A stretch of 64,000 nt of DNA from Epiperipatus broadwayi (GCA_028023455.1 JAQFVV010012405.1:11577423-11641422); one strand, 5' to 3'; positions 11,477-24,029 are shown, numbered from the stretch's first letter. The notes: generated from the sequence alone by a model not told the origin. Numbers and translations are program-made.

Positions 11477-11691
11477 AGTGCCACTCAGTGCCAACCAGAG
11501 TAATCAATGGATGCCAGAAGGCTTGTGCATAAAATCCCTATCTAGTGCTTACTCATCCAATATTCCCAGACTAGTTTCTGGCTTGTGGCCTTCTCCAGTG
11601 AGGAGCTTTGGATCTGAGATCACTGCACCTAGATTTTATGCACAAGCCTTCTGGCATATATTGATTACTCTGGTTGGCACTAAGTGGCACT
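11477..11691. repeat. Foldback element carrying a hammerhead-like core
   Basis: Arms 11477-11535 and 11633-11691 (59 bp) are near-perfect inverted copies around a ~97-bp centre. The centre holds a minus-strand hammerhead-like core (11569-11604). The right arm ends exactly where the inverted LINE endonuclease begins. I do not recognise the family, but the centre resembles the 26.3 and 34.6 kb repeats (shared CTCCTCACTG... GAAAC order). Confidence 0.7.
11565..11604 (-). ncRNA. Degenerate hammerhead ribozyme-like motif
   Basis: Minus strand: CTCCTCA, core CTGGAGA (11592-11598; one change from CTGANGA), stem II GGC/GCC with a CACAA loop and an A opposite A at its base, GAAA (11575-11578), palindromic stem III ACTAGT (11570-11575), then C and TGGGA. 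Stem I pairs CTCA with TGGG allowing one G-T. The layout is that of the intact motif at 26432-26472, with a different but still self-complementary stem III. The core substitution probably inactivates it. Confidence 0.5.
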
Positions 11692-11959
11692 ATTCTTGTT
11701 TTCCCAACTTTATTTCAACCCACAAATGTTTTTGGAATTTAACAGTATTTAAATATTTTTTTGATATAACACATATACCACCACCCTTTTTTTCTTTCTC
11801 TTTTCTATTTATATCCTGCCATATCAAATCTTTCAAAACAGGTTCTTCTTCTTCTCTTAGATGTGTTTCCACTAATGCTAATACCTCAAGCTCTTCATTT
11901 TCAATTGCTTTGTTTAATTCCTGCCACTTTTCTGGTCTCCTACCACCTTGCATATTCAA
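11690..11959 (-). pseudogene. LINE endonuclease N-terminus (inverted segment)
   Basis: Minus frame of ~90 residues begins MNMQGGRRPEKWQELNKAI and reaches ALVETHLREEEE, with the conserved N and the E-T-H motif of AP-type LINE endonucleases. It stops at 11690, in mid-domain. The rest of the same domain continues on the opposite strand from ~12480 (VYIATGDS, GDMNGHI, DYVLV, SDH). Coding is open further upstream on the minus strand through 12210 with a few breaks. Confidence 0.75.
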
Positions 11960-12210
11960 ATACCCAATTTTAACAATTTTTTCTTTTCTAACTATTCTTT
12001 TATAAAATTTTTGATTCTTTCTTCTCCATTATGTTTATAAATAACTTTCTTACTATTAATTTTACAGACCCATTCCCTTTCCACATCTACATTTATATCT
12101 AAATCAACTGCCCTTTGCTTATTCCTTACATCCCATCCATTCTTCTTCATTTTAATAACACTACAATTTAAAATCCCACCCCCCTTTACAAGTTTCCCAA
12201 ACTACATTCT

Positions 12211-12477
12211 TTATAAATCAGACTCTCCTAAAACTTCACTTCCTTGTTTCCCTAAGTGCAACCCATCTTTACTAAAGAACTCCCTCTTCCCAATAATAAA
12301 ATCCCATACATCCACAAACGTAACATCATTTCTCTCACACAATTCTTTCAATCTCTCATTTATAGAACATGCCCTATCTAACATATATCTTTTATCAAAT
12401 CTTGGTAATAATCCAACTATTCCTACTCTTCTTTTACCCATACTCAAATTCCTAATCAATTCTGTGTACTCACCCAT
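12211..12477 (-). pseudogene. ORF1 SGNH/GDSL esterase-like domain (C-terminal part)
   Basis: An 88-residue minus frame contains RRVGIVGLLPRFD, then ERNDVTFVDVWDF and FFSKDGLHLGKQG. The D-G-L-H block matches the last catalytic motif (DxxH) of SGNH hydrolases, found in ORF1 of some LINEs. The N-terminal half with the catalytic Ser is absent, since the element is cut at the inversion point (12478). In LINEs this protein is thought to help RNP handling or membrane contact; its role is not settled. Confidence 0.7.
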
Positions 12478-15442
12478 TACTGTCTCTGATGAATGGATGA
12501 TGGCTATAGTTTATATAGCTACTGGAGATAGTCAAACTATAATGGAGTGGAACAATAGTATATATGAGTGCCTAGTTAAGGATATACAAAGTTTTAAAGA
12601 AAAGGGAAAGAGAATAATGGTTATAGGAGATATGAATGGGCATATTGAAGAAATTGATGATGTAGACAATAAAAATGGACAGCTTTTGAAGAAATTTTGT
12701 CAGAGAGAAATTTGAGCATTGGAAACTTATCAAATATTTATAAAGGACAATACACATGGTCTAGGAATAATATATCCCACACAATAGATTATGTATTGGT
12801 AGAGAAAGAGGGAATGAGTAAAGTACAAAAAATTAAGGTGTTTGATAATGAAGAGAAAGTATGTAATAGTGATCATAATTTCTTTGTAATTGAAATGGTT
12901 AGTAATGTGATGAAAAATAGAAATAAAAGTAGAACCAATAGTGGAAGATGTGGATGGAGAGTGAATGATAAGAATAAGTTAGAAGAGTATAAAATGCAAG
13001 TTGAAGAAACCATGGGAGAGTTGGTTGGAAATGAGTATGAGGACTGGTGTGATAAAATAGAAAAAGTGACAAATAGGATTTTAGGTGAGAATATTCAGAA
13101 GAATAAAAGTAATAGAAAAATGAGAGTTAGTAAAAGTGTAAAAGAGAGGAAAAAAGCATGCAGAGAATATAAGTGTGCTATTAAGAACAAAGAAAGTGAA
13201 AAAGATATTAATGCTAAATGGGAAAAGTACTTAGAAAAGAAGAAGTTAACTGAAATAGATAATTATAGAGAGAGAATGAAACTAAATAGTAAATTATTGG
13301 ATGATATTAATAAAATTGGAAGAGATGGGAGTAAAAAAAATTGGAATTACATTAAAAGAATGAATTTGGGGGAGAGAGAAATAGTATTACTGGATGAGGA
13401 GGGAATAGAGTGTAGCTCTAAAGAAGAATTAGAGAGAATATTGAATAGTTATGTAATGGATATAGAAAAGATGTAATGGATATAGAAAAGATGAATGAGA
13501 CAGGTAAGAAATTGAGAAGTGGTAAGGCAAGAGGGTTAGATGGATGGGCAGTGGAGATGGTAATGGATTTAGGGCATAGGGCAAAAGTAAAGTTACTATC
13601 ATGTTTTAATAAGATGGCACAGAAGAGAGTTTTTCCGGGTAGTTGGAGTAATACAAGAGTAAGATTATTATTTAAAGGAAAAGGTAAGAATCATAGAAAG
13701 TTAAATAATTATAAACCAATAGCAGTAACATCAGTTTTATATAAAGTTTTTTCATAAATGGTGGCTGGAAGAGTTGCAAAATGGATGGAAGAAAATAATG
13801 TAGTGCGGGAAATGCAAGGATGTTTTAGGTCAGATATTCATACACAACTTATAGATATGAATAGGGATTCAGATAGACAGTTATATATGAGTTTTATAGA
13901 TATAGAGAAGGCATATGAAAGAGTGAATAGAAATAGATTATGGATAAGTTTAGCAAATCTGGGAATGAATGAAGCTTTAGTGGGTGTTATTAAGAAATTA
14001 ATGAAAATAATTACTATACATATCAATTAGGGGATATAGAATCAGTTAAAGTTAAAAATGGGGTGGGACTGAGGCAAGGATGCCCTAGGTCACCTATTTT
14101 GTTTGTGTTGTATTTGAATGAAATGGAGAGAGCAATAGAAAGTCTAGGAAGACGGATAGAGATACTGTTAATAGGTGGCAAGAGAATATATACATTGTGG
14201 GGTCTTTTTTTTGCAGATGATGTCTTTTTGTGTGCAGAAAGAAGAGAAGATATGGAAGTTATGCTGAGGACATGCACAAGCGTGGGTCAAGGTATGGGGA
14301 TTAAACTTAGTAAAGAAAAATCAAATATAATGATGGTGAATACTGGGGAAGGAGAAGACAAAGATTTCTTTTTGGGGGATATAAAGTTAAGTATGATGAA
14401 TAGATATAGTTATTTGGGAAGCATCTTGAGTAATAAGATAAATTGCTTGGATAAACAGGAGAAAAAATTGATAAATGAAGCAAAGAAAAGAAAGGGATTG
14501 ATAAAGAAATTAACAGTATTTTCATATAGTAAATATGATGTAGCTAGAATTATATGGAAGGGAGTGGCACTAGCAGGGTTAACATATGGTAATGATGCAT
14601 TATGTGTTAGTAAAGGGGTATTAGATTGCTTAGAAAAAGTACAAAGGGAAGTAGGAAGGCATACATTAGATGCTGAGGTGTGGACAGCAAAGGAGGCAAT
14701 ACAAGAAGAAATGGGCTGGTCAAGTTTTTATATGAGGGATGCAAAAAGCAAATTGAAAATGTTCGGTAGACTGCAGTTTATAGATAATAAAAGAATAGCC
14801 AAAATAGTATTTAATTGGTTTACAAGTAAAGGGCAGGCAACAAGATGGGTGAGAAAGGTATTGCGGTATGGAGAAGATTTGGATAAAGAAGTTATGTCAG
14901 TATACTTGTACAAAAGGTGAGATGATTGTGTTAGGAGGATTGTTGAGTGTTATAGTGGTAAGGAATGGGATAGAATAATAGATGCATTAACAAAGAATAG
15001 GGAGTTGGAGAGATGGAGAACTAGTATGGAGAGTAAAACAAGTTTAAACATATATAGAAGTAAATGGAACATTGGGTGTAAGTTAATATATGATAATAGT
15101 AAGGAAAGTAGTTTATTATTTAAGGCTCGAATGGGATTTTTAGCAACAAGGGAATATACTCGTAAATGGAAAAATATGGGTCATTTGGTCTTCAAGTTGT
15201 GTAAGGAAGGCATAGAAAATATTAGGCATCTGTTACTTTAATGTAAATGCTTGGAAGCAGAAAGGGTACAAATAATGAAGTTATGGAAGATTAAATATGA
15301 ACAAAGTGATTATACAGAAAGTGAGTTATTGGTTTTTATGCTAGGTTTGGGAAAAGTTAAGGGGGATTTAGATATGAAGGTCATGGAGTTGACAAAGATT
15401 ATGTTGTGGAAATGGGATGGAGCAGATTATGGGAAAACTTAG
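12464..15442 (+). pseudogene. LINE ORF2: endonuclease C-terminus, reverse transcriptase, C-terminal domain
   Basis: Endonuclease: IMVIGDMNGHIEE (~12625), TIDYVLV (~12785), NSDHNFF (~12870). RT: NYKPIAVTSVLYK (~13715), motif A FIDIEKAYERV (~13895), motif B LRQGCPRSP (~14070), catalytic FADD (~14213), GIKLSKEKS and YLGSILS after it. The C-terminus has HLLL and a cysteine (about 15230-15250) resembling a CCHC-type end. All RT blocks A-E are readable. Lesions are few: shifts near 12700 and 14030, an 18-20-bp tandem duplication at 13454-13493, and stops near 13757, 14920 and 15240. This suggests a fairly young insertion. Confidence 0.85.
13454..13493 (+). repeat. 20-bp tandem duplication inside the LINE RT frame
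   Basis: TAATGGATATAGAAAAGATG occurs twice in a row. It shifts the reading frame (20 is not a multiple of 3) and creates an early stop. Confidence 0.85.
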
Positions 15443-15612
15443 GGTGGACAATGGAAAAGGAAGGTAAATCTAACAGGTTTCTCTGGGCATAGCTGCTGAG
15501 AGATTCCTGACTCCATTTAAGGAGAAGTCACAGTGCATCACATCACATCACATCACCTGTTTTAATAACAGTATTGTGCTAGCATAAGAAATAGTGATCA
15601 TGTGGTGTTTAG

Positions 15613-15626
15613 TGACTTGCAAAAAG
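15613..15626. repeat. Candidate target-site duplication, right
   Basis: Exact 14-bp match to 11446-11459. See that entry for the caveat about the gap to the LINE tail. Confidence 0.4.
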
Positions 15627-16213
15627 TCTATCAATTATTTTTTTGAAATTTTTTAATAATTACAAATAAAACCTTAAAAATAAAATACATTTGTTTGTTT
15701 TATGGTAGCATTGTAAATTAAGTCCCACAATTAAGAAGTGCCGTTTACATACAAAAATATTGTATTGTTAAATAATTTTATTAATAAATATAACAATCAT
15801 GCAGTAAAAAAGATATATTGTTTTAATTATGTATTTCAGTTAATTATTTTTTTCTATATTTGTTAAAATTAAATATTATTTTTTAAATAGATTTTCATTT
15901 GAAAACTTAAATTTTTAAAAATTGATTTAAAAATTGTGTAAACATATTCGAAAATAAAGATTTATTCAGTAAAATAAAAAGTTAATTTAATTCAAAGGGA
16001 TATTAGTTTCCATCAAAATATCAAAAATTTCCTTACAAAGAAATGATTGTAATTCTTTAATAGCACTTTTTTACATGATAATACTAATATTTTGAACAAA
16101 ACGAAATGACAACTTTTAATGACATATCCATTTTATATATTTATTTAGTTTGGACAAAGCATCTAATGTAATAAAGTAAAGCCAGGTTTGTAATTTTAAA
16201 AATAAAAAGGCTC
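15627..16213. other. AT-rich spacer
   Basis: Nothing recognised on either strand. Confidence 0.5.
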
Positions 16214-16300
16214 CATCAAGCGTTGGTGGCCGAGTGGTTAGCACAGCTGCCTTACAAGCAGTTGTCCCTAGATTCGATACTTTGACACATTAAAAAAAAA
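16214..16300 (+). mobile_element. tRNA-derived SINE (copy 2, short)
   Basis: TCAAGCGTTGGTGGCCGAG starts the unit. The A box is TGGCCGAGTGG and an anticodon-arm-like CTGCCTTACAAGCAG follows, with TAC at the anticodon position, suggesting a tRNA-Val(TAC)-like source. The B box is decayed (GATTCGATAC). It ends CACATTAAAAAAAAA. AAAAAGGC on both sides is a possible short duplication. It lacks part of the body present in the 29.2-kb copy. Confidence 0.8.
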
Positions 16301-19300
16301 GGCAGCTGACTTTCATGAGATATTAGCAGAAAGTTAAAAATATAGTGATTATATGTTAATTTTAAAAATATTGCACTTTTTTTAAAGATGTATTGATTAG
16401 TGAAGTTATGCTATCTGATCATAATATTATAGATGCTGCTATAGTTTTAATTTTTTAAAATAAAAGGACTAGACAAAATTATAGTAATTATCATAAAAAA
16501 GTAATTATTATCCACAAATGCAAAGACACTTTCAAGGATTTTCTTGAATAGGATATCTTCAGATTTAATGTGATTATAGAATTAATAACTACTACAGATA
16601 TTGATTTTATAATTAAAAAATGCAAGAAAAGTGTTAAAAAGAAAAGAATAGTTTATATATTGCTTATAATAATATTTGACTAAATTAATCAACCAGGTCT
16701 ATAAACTTTAATATCAACTGATTATCCATAAAATTTTATTCAAATAATGCAGCTTCAACATAATGGAATGAGAAGAAAAGTGGGAAATCAGAGTCAATGA
16801 AATAAATACTGCTAATAAACAAGGATGTATACTTGGTCTATAATTTATTTCAGTTGTTATGATTGTCTGTTTGTAACTGTTTATGGATAGTACAATACAA
16901 ATTTAATCATGTAAATTATAATTTGAACCAATGAAAAGTGATAAGAATTCCATCTTCTTGGATTCTGGATATAGAACATGATTATGCTATTTTGCAGTTT
17001 AAAAGATAATCTACAGAATGCACTTTATGTTTTAGATGTAGCAAGCAAAGATTATTAATTAATACTTAATGTTCAACACAAATCAATCTCTTTATCTACT
17101 ACTGTTAAAATAAAATTTTTTTTAGCAACCTATAGCTTAGACAGTTATTCACTTTGGTAGCTTTTTAAGTGGACTTTGATACTGAGAAAGATAGACTATT
17201 CTCATATAGCTATTAAATAGTTAAAAGGTAGGGTATTTTTATCATCATAAAATAATTATTGAAAATATTTATTAATTATATAAATAACTATTACTTTGTA
17301 CTAATTTACTGTATGATAATGAAGCATGTATACCCTAATGTTTTAATATACATGCATTACTAAAATTAATTTAATGGTGTTTTATAAAATTTTAAAAATA
17401 CAATGGTAAGATAATAAGATCAACCTGTATGTTATTAAATATAGTTGATAGAATTCATAAGATTGGTCATCTAAATTAAATGAACAAAACTATATAGAGG
17501 GAAGATTGTGAGTATTAGTATTCTCAAGTTATTAATAAAAAGATCTATATAGAAACCCCAATCTTGGTTAATGATAAGCTTAACTATTTATAGACAGAAA
17601 GGTAAGAGTCTATTACTTTAAATAATATTAGATATCTACATTAGAACAATTATAATGTTTATTTATAAATGTAAAATGTTTATTATAATTAATTAATTAG
17701 TTAGATCTCTGTTATTAGGAATATATGACAAAAGCTCCTGTATAACTGATCTTTACAATCATATTTTCATATCATTAGAAAGAGGTTCACAAAATATAAA
17801 ATAATTCTTACAAAATCCTATTTCCAGGATATACTCACTAATGATAGAAATGTTAGTTTGTGTGTACATATTACTATTTGTATGAAGATTTAAATTTAGT
17901 TTACATTGTAAAGTTTAAGTTAATAAACTGACTAATGAATTATTATGCTTCGTAATGATACAGTATGACTGGATTGCAATATATTGAAGAGATGAATTGA
18001 AGGATGATCATGCTTAGCCAATACATGAACAGTATAGAGGGAAAATGGAAAAGTGCATATTAACTTGAAGTTCCTTCAATCTAACTATTAATACTTTCAT
18101 GATAATATCAATTAAATTAATTACTTCGATTATAATAATGAGATATATGCATTCATAGGGAAATAGCTCATCCTATTACATATGGCACAGTCAATTATTG
18201 GCCATGAAACACATATATTAAGATTGTGATTTTCATTGTCCAGTTACATATGGCATCTAATGATTGAGCCATTTTATTGCCCATTGCACATTTTCTATCT
18301 GGTATGCCTGTTTGACCCATTACAATATACTAGCAAATGACCTGTTCAGTTATCTTCAAATATGATATTTCCAAAAAATAGTACCATATTCCTTATGTCT
18401 ATTTCTTAAACCATAATCCCATGATGTTTTTTTATTGAAGAAAAAATAGAAATATCATGAAAGTTTATTACATTCGAAGCACATTTCATTAATCACAATA
18501 TTTTACAAATATCCAAATTATTCTTTCATTTACAGATATTTTATCTATGTGATGCTATAAACATTAGTTTATGTCCATGATGATGCAATGTAAATATTTT
18601 TTTCTTTAACAAGTACTTGATTCACAAAATATTACAAATAAATTGATGCTAATATTATCCATGATGTTGTGATGTAAATTGGGCTCATTTATATCTTGCA
18701 TATAAATAATTCATTGATCTCATAGAATTATATCAGTAGGTGAACATAATCTTTCTGTACCTTTTTATGTTATTAATATTTATAACTCATTTTAGAAAAG
18801 TAAGCAATATCCATTTTTGAAGAAAAAAAACATTCTGATGGTTTTTGAAAATGCTATTTTTTTTTCTCTTTTTCAATAAATTGTCATCTTCTACAAATTT
18901 GCAGTAAACATGTCCAGTTAATAGATGAACACTATTTATTTCACCTCATCATTCTATACTTTTAATAATGATATACTTTTAAAAAATTATATAAAGGAAC
19001 TTAGATTCATTTCTGTTGAAACCAAGGTAGAGAGTGTGAGCCTGAACTGCTTATTTCTATTTATAAAATTTTTAATTGATGCCAAAAATTATAGTGATGT
19101 TCTGTATCAACTCTTTGGTCAACTCCCACCAGTGGCCCATAAATAAAAATCTTATTACACAATAATAATAACTAATAAAAATAAATAATTTATAATTATT
19201 ACATCTAATAAATATTTATACTTTTTGTTTAAAAAACAATACAAATAAGTTTCTTTCACTCTAACATAAACTAAAACAATTTATATTACATATTTTCATA

Positions 19301-19690
19301 CTGCAGTGAAAATAATTTATTTACACATATTTTTCAATACAATATTATACAAACAAAATAATCAACATACTTGAAATATCAAACATTCAAGTGTATTATT
19401 TGTAACTTACTATTGTGAATGCAGTAACAAAAATATCCATAATAAAGAAAGAATAATAATTTCATCAATTCTATCAACTTTATTATTTATTCATTCATTT
19501 TTACAATGAATAAAGTCAATTCATATTTTTTACAAACAATAATTAATAATAAGCATTTGCTTTTCCACTATTATATGTTGTCATAGCAACATATTCCTAT
19601 GCAGTCCATTTTAATATATTCACCATTAAAGGTAAACAAAAAAAATACTATTGACATTACACCACATATTGAAATTTATTTCAATTTTCA
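16301..19690. other. AT-rich DNA without recognised genes
   Basis: No repeat or coding region that I can support. A 73-residue plus-strand frame at 18925-19146 has no motif and no coding signal that I can see beyond being open. Confidence 0.45.
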
Positions 19691-20370
19691 GTAGGTAACA
19701 TCTTCCCTCTACTGCCAAAAAAAATTTTTTTTAAAATTAAAAACAGTAACTTTACTTTTACTTTTGATGTACACAATGAACCATTTTCATTCAAATATAT
19801 ACCAACATCTACTCCTTTCTCTTTTCTCATTTTTTAAATGTATTATTCAACAACTTATTTATCATTAATCCTGAATATTTCATCAGTATTCCCACTAAAG
19901 CAATATAAAATGTTTATTACTTTTATTCCCTTCCTCTCTATATCCTCTTTATATATTTATATTACTTTATTGTATATCTCTAATAAATAATGTCAAAAAC
20001 ATCATTCATAACAAAGACTTTGCTCATCTAGTATTCTATTATCAATATACCATAAAGTACAATTATAAATGTGTATTGTTTTTACCCTTTATAAAACTTG
20101 TCAATTACAGTTGCTACAGCTTTACTATAAATTTAAAAATAAATCTTCATATCCTTATCTCTTTCAATAACCTCTTATCAATAATATAAACTGAAATTTA
20201 TTGTAACCAAACAATATGACATACTATACTCAATCTTTCTTACATTAAAAGCAATTAACTCATTATTCTTATCATGATACCACCAAAAAATAACTAAAGT
20301 TCCCTTTTTATAACACATTTCCAACTTGTTTTTCCAATATAGTATTTTTTTAAAAATTACCTCCATTATT
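19691..20370 (-). pseudogene. Possible degenerate coding relic, unknown family
   Basis: Minus-strand fragments read like protein: a 62-residue frame (20178-20366) and a piece near 19740-19835 with KGVDVGIYLNENGSLC. They are broken by many stops. They lie just downstream of the Gypsy integrase relic on the same strand but show no Gypsy motif. They could be an unrelated old transposon or chance. I assign no function. Confidence 0.2.
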
Positions 20371-20959
20371 CAACTTTGAAGATAAACACATTTCATTAAA
20401 GACATTTCAGAGGTCTTATTCATAAAGCAAATTACTCAGTATTCCTATTAATATTTTTTAAAATCAATTATTACTAGCTAACACCTAATATTTATAAATC
20501 TTCATCATTTATCATATTTGCACTATTATACAAATATCCATATATCTCACTTCTTTAATTGATTTCAAAATCTTCCTAACTTTAGGATTACATAACACTT
20601 CAAAAATAATACATAAGGAACTATGAATATAAATATTTAAGAAATTTTCTTTTTTATCATATTCCATGCTATTCAACTGCTATAGTACTATATTTTATTA
20701 TTAATTATTTAGTTTGGGTATCAATTATTTTCACAACAGTCAAAAAATAATACTAATACATTACTATTTTATAAATGCCTTTTGTTCAACACATTATATT
20801 TCAGTCATATCCAAATTACAACAAAGGTCTCACAACTTATCATTTTAAAGATGCATAGTTATATCATTGTCAATTAATATAGGGTTCAAGTTCAAATACT
20901 AGCTGTATTAAACAATTGTTTAGGATGTATTATACTCTATTGTTTTATAAGTCACATTT

Positions 20960-22030
20960 ATTCAGGTGGTGCTACTGGCTTTAAATGCCAGACATTGAAG
21001 ATTCCTTTTTCACCAGGGATTTTTAAGAGAAATACATTCTTTCTTGCTTTTCTCTTTATTTGAAAGTCCTTCATATACATTTAAACACTTTTTAAATCAT
21101 GTTTTTGTGAGAAACTGGCATAAGGAGTCTTTACAAATGCAAAATCTCCTATTTTAAGATGTGGTCAATTTTTTTTCTGTCACATATCTCTCAAATTTTT
21201 AATAGTCTCTAATGGATCACAATCATAGTTTATTTCTTCTTCAGATATAGTAAGTAATAGTCTTAATTAATATAGGTTATCTGTATCTGAAGGGCAGATA
21301 CATCAGGAAAATATAGTTCACTCATTTTGGGTTATTCCTACAACTTATTTATCCAGTTATAATGGTTGCTTTTTAGGTATACTCTAAGCAATCTACCCAA
21401 CTCACACATAAGTCTCTTACATGGGTTAGACTGTGGGTTTTTAATTGAACATAAAATGTTTTATATTCTGTCATTTAATCCAACCTTTTCACTCCTTAGG
21501 GATGATGTAGCATGATCTGTCAAAATAGCCCTAGGTTTCTCTATCATTACAAACAGCAATTCCTGGAAACATTTAAACATTTCTAGCACTAGTTCTAGTC
21601 ACTGATATGCCCCATGAGATAAGAAATACTTAGTAAGTGACTAAAATAAACTTAAATTTCTTAAATAGTGGTAAAGGTCCATAGAAATCTACAGCTAAAA
21701 AAATCATTGAAATGACTAGATAAAATTGGTCATAATGTCACAGCATACAATTTGTTAGTATACTTTGATCCTCAACACATCTCACAATATTTGAGACTGT
21801 TCTCTTTTACACATGCAATCCAGGCCAGTGGAATAATCTGCCCAAAACATATCCTATCTTCCTCAGAATGTAGTTCCCATAAAGGCAACACATATAATAA
21901 TTTAGCCAATTTCTAATACACAATGTACCAGTATCCTCAATGATTGTCTATGGTGTATCCTTCCTTTAAAATGTAACAAATTTTGAATTACCCTATACCT
22001 TATATCATTTTACTTTTAATCATTCTTTTA
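20960..22030 (-). pseudogene. Gypsy integrase relic
   Basis: Minus-strand fragments: HWPGLH (21814-21832) from the zinc-binding end, AVDFYGPLPLF (about 21665-21695) with the first catalytic Asp, RAILTDHA (about 21512-21533) with the second, and a C-terminal piece GDFAFVKTPYASF (about 21113-21151), then VWHLKPVAPP near 20980. Integrases insert the element cDNA. Frames are broken many times, so the gene is dead. The order and motifs match the younger Gypsy at 63.4-64 kb (AIDYYGPLPP, SILSDHGTT). Confidence 0.7.
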
Positions 22031-22299
22031 ATAGTTACAAATTTTCATTCAAATATTGAGTAATGACATTCAGTTTTGAATCTTCTAGTTGTAACTGTTT
22101 TTAAATCATTTTCAACTGAATTATCAATTCCTAGAGAGATGACCATGAGAAGATAGTATCTTTACTTATATGACATGGGTCTATTTTGACAGGGTTTTTA
22201 CATAGAATATTAGCTACAATGCTATTTTTTCCTTTACAAAACAATATTTTATAATTGAATTGCTAAAGGAATAAACTCAATTAATGAGCCTTTTATTAT

Positions 22300-22480
22300 T
22301 TAAATAGCTTGAATTGATAAACTCAAAACTCTTGTGATGTTTACTATTTCAAAAGCACATAGAAATTGTTGGAGCTTCTGAAAATCCCATACAACAGCCA
22401 AGGTTTCTTTCTCTTTGGTGGTGTAATGCAATTCTGCAACCTTCCACAATCTATTCAAGAAATATTAGATAATGGGCTTC
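22300..22480 (-). pseudogene. Gypsy RNase H relic
   Basis: Minus strand reads ELHYTTKEKETLAVVWDFQ followed by QKLQQFLCAFEIV, which aligns with CHYTATEKEALAIVW of the 63.0-kb element, including the catalytic Glu. A shift beyond this loses the ITDHKSLEF block except for a trace (HKSFEFINS-like). RNase H degrades the RNA strand after reverse transcription. Confidence 0.75.
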
Positions 22481-22789
22481 TATTCATGGCCATACTGAAA
22501 TAAAACTACTCATAGACCATACCCACTACTGTCTGTTTATGCACAAAATATTTTTTTATTTTGGGAAATTAGAATAATATAAGATTACAGTATATAAAAA
22601 TTTTGATTTTATTTTCTCAAATTCGTTAGAATGGTTTTCAGTCTATTTCCATTTTTCATCTTTCCTTAACAATTATTACAAGTAAATGGTGTCATAAATA
22701 AAATTCTCATAGAACCTATGATAAAAGTAGCAAACATCAAGGAAAAAAACATAATTGCTTTTCTTTTCTGAAGCAGGAAAATTCTGAAT

Positions 22790-23400
22790 GTACTTAATTT
22801 TATTAGGATGTAGATTAATCCCATCAGTTCCTACAAGGTACCCCAAAAAATATGTCTTCTTAAGACCTATTCAACTCTTTTGTAAATTTGTGATAATGTT
22901 TTTTTTCACAACCTCTTAAAAATATATTAGATGATGAGAGTGCACCAAGATGTTCACTGTGGCAATCAAATATCATCCACATATATTGCTGGAATGTTCT
23001 TGACTTCATCAGATAATAAATTATCCAAATATATGAAGAGATCAGCTACACTGTTTACAAGTCCAAAAAGCATTCTTTCAAAAACATGCAAGAAGCCTTC
23101 ATATGTAAATGCACTATACTTTTGCTCATTATCATGTAAGTATACCTGTCACTAACTAGCTGCCAAGTCAACTGTAGAAAAGACCCTTTTGTCTTTAAAT
23201 CTAATTGATAATTCTTGCACCGTAGGAGGCATATCATATTCTGGAATCATTAATTGATTTCAGAATCTCATATCTGACTTTTACATACTAAGGAGCATTT
23301 TCTGATAATTTCCTAATCGATCATTTCATTAATTTGCTTCTGTACCCCAGCTTTATACTGGTGAGGGATAGGATAGATTTGCATTGAAAAGGATTACAAT
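22790..23400 (-). pseudogene. Gypsy reverse transcriptase relic
   Basis: Minus strand: YPIPHQYKAGVQKQINEM (about 23330-23385), MPPTVQELSIRFKDKR and FSTVDLAAS (about 23160-23230), FERMLFGLVNS, LLSDEVKNIPAIYVDDI with the catalytic YVDD at 22969-22983, then GYLVGTDGINLHPNKI near 22820-22860. Several stops and shifts. The N-terminal limit near 23400 is abrupt and the linker to protease is replaced by ~2 kb of other DNA. Confidence 0.8.
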
Positions 23401-23917
23401 CTTATATCTACTGTAACAGTATATAAAATGACATTACATTATTTTAAAATTAAAATAAAAAGATCATAAATAAAAATTGATTTATTAAAAAGAAATAACT
23501 TATCTTAAAGCTTAAATGTAAAAACTGTTTAATGTATATATATATATATATATATATATAGATCGCATAGATGGACAACTTTAAAAACTATTTTAAAAGA
23601 TAAAAGTATTTGAAAGTAATTTTTTTTGTAAAAAAGTAAAGATATAAAGATTTGATATTTTTGAAAATAGAAATAATGTTGATTTCTATAATCTTAGAAA
23701 ATGGAAATGATTGCTTTATTAATTAAATGATTGTTCTAAAGCACACTAGCCCTTGGGGCACTTAAAATAATTTAAAAGGTCAGATAAGAGAATAAAAAGA
23801 AAAGGCTTGACCAATGGAAGCACGAAGTGCCAGCATGGACCGTAAATGCAACATGAAAGTCAGTGACATCATGTTCGATCGATCTGAAAAAATCTGCTGA
23901 TAAGAGGCTAATAAAAG

Positions 23918-23925
23918 TATAAAAC
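23918..23925 (+). promoter_or_regulatory. TATA-like box, candidate LTR promoter
   Basis: TATAAAAC lies ~170 bp into a G+C-richer block and ~60 bp before an AT microsatellite. No initiator or polyadenylation pair could be confirmed, so this is a weak call. Confidence 0.2.
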
Positions 23926-23988
23926 CCAAAATATTCGAATTGAGAATGATTATTATTATTGTCATTGTCTGAGATGCTGACTATTAAG

Positions 23989-24029
<41 letters not shown>

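Larger units (their letters stand above)
11692..15558. mobile_element. Esterase-type LINE with inverted 5' segment
   Basis: One non-LTR element in two opposite pieces. 11692-12480 (minus) runs from the end of ORF1 (esterase-like) into the endonuclease. 12481-15558 (plus) continues the endonuclease and has the RT and a C-terminal Cys/His region, ending in a CATCA pentamer tail (about 15534-15558). The two pieces abut at ~12480 and together give a nearly colinear element. This is the structure expected from twin priming. The clade is not decided here; an esterase ORF1 is known in CR1/L2-type and related LINEs. Confidence 0.8.

Noticed and set aside
18925-19146. 73-residue plus-strand frame
   Set aside because: No motif, no supporting context, and open frames of this size are expected by chance.
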